This document shows, piece by piece, positions 5,898 through 5,966 of a stretch of 5,966 nucleotides of DNA. The notes beneath the pieces are model-generated. The model did not search any database. It saw nothing but the letters and a program-made list of their open reading frames with translations, and was not told the origin of the DNA. Each line of letters opens with the position of its first letter. Within the stretch, counting starts at the first letter, position 1. The stretch comes from CAYSIX01 sp964431205 (GTDB lineage: Bacteria > Planctomycetota > Phycisphaerae > Phycisphaerales > Phycisphaeraceae), in the NCBI GenBank assembly GCA_964431205.1, contig CAYSIX010000235.1, positions 1 to 5,966 on the forward strand, in the 5' to 3' direction. The position numbers and the translations under genes are program-made.

Positions 5898-5966
5898 AGC
5901 GGGCGACCGGGCTCGAACCGGCAACATTCAGCTTGGAAGGCTGACACTCTACCAATTGAGTTACGC
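5898..5966 (-). tRNA. tRNA-Gly (anticodon UCC), 5' end cut by the window edge
   Basis: Reading the minus strand from the right edge gives the cloverleaf lacking only its first four acceptor bases. Acceptor positions 5-7 are GCG, pairing with the complete 3' strand CGCCCGC. The D stem is ACTC/GAGT with loop AATTGGTA, the anticodon stem is TCAGC/GCTGA, and the loop is CTTCCAA with anticodon TCC (plus-strand GGA at 5935-5937). The T arm is GCCGG, TTCGAGC, CCGGT. The discriminator base is U, as in bacterial tRNA-Gly. CCA is not encoded, since TTC follows, so it must be added by the CCA-adding enzyme. The missing bases should be GCGG. It reads GGA, and probably GGG, glycine codons, and it converges on the dehydrogenase gene. 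Confidence 0.95.

Noticed and set aside
5718..5927. 69-residue minus-strand frame
   Set aside because: It begins inside the tRNA gene, lacks a good ribosome binding site and shows no motif.

Overview
This is GC-rich bacterial chromosome. It most likely comes from a planctomycete, perhaps of the Phycisphaerae. The case rests on a secreted PQQ-type dehydrogenase ending in a planctomycete-style PEP-CTERM tail (VPEPATL, short hydrophobic stretch, RRR), an ECF sigma factor translationally coupled to a membrane anti-sigma-like protein without zinc ligands, and a cation/proton antiporter fused to a PTS EIIA domain. The lineage is inferred from gene style and was not tested by any search.

Layout, left to right. 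A small cysteine-rich, probably zinc-binding protein lies at the left edge on the plus strand (to 193). Bases 194-430 are non-coding and hold two facing copies of a degenerate CACGGA-type repeat and a hairpin. The antiporter-EIIA gene is on the minus strand (431-2194). A 274-base divergent spacer (2195-2468) carries a strong hairpin in front of the sigma gene. The plus-strand pair of ECF sigma factor (2469-3098) and membrane anti-sigma-like protein (3095-3937) overlaps by ATGA. After a 133-base spacer comes a secreted PQQ-dependent sugar dehydrogenase-like protein (4071-5597), with an excellent ribosome binding site and a clear intrinsic terminator at 5644-5673. Bases 5674-5897 hold no convincing gene. 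A minus-strand tRNA-Gly(UCC) runs off the right edge, lacking only its first four bases in the window.

How the genes work together. The only firm functional unit is the sigma/anti-sigma pair, which looks like a transmembrane signalling switch. The dehydrogenase downstream has its own translation signals and may or may not belong to that regulon. The antiporter faces the other way and probably serves ion and pH homeostasis, with possible PTS phosphorylation input. I saw no new multi-gene system. The points most worth a second look are the EIIA fusion with its altered antiporter motifs, the zinc-less anti-sigma protein, the small Cys-rich protein and the facing intergenic repeats.
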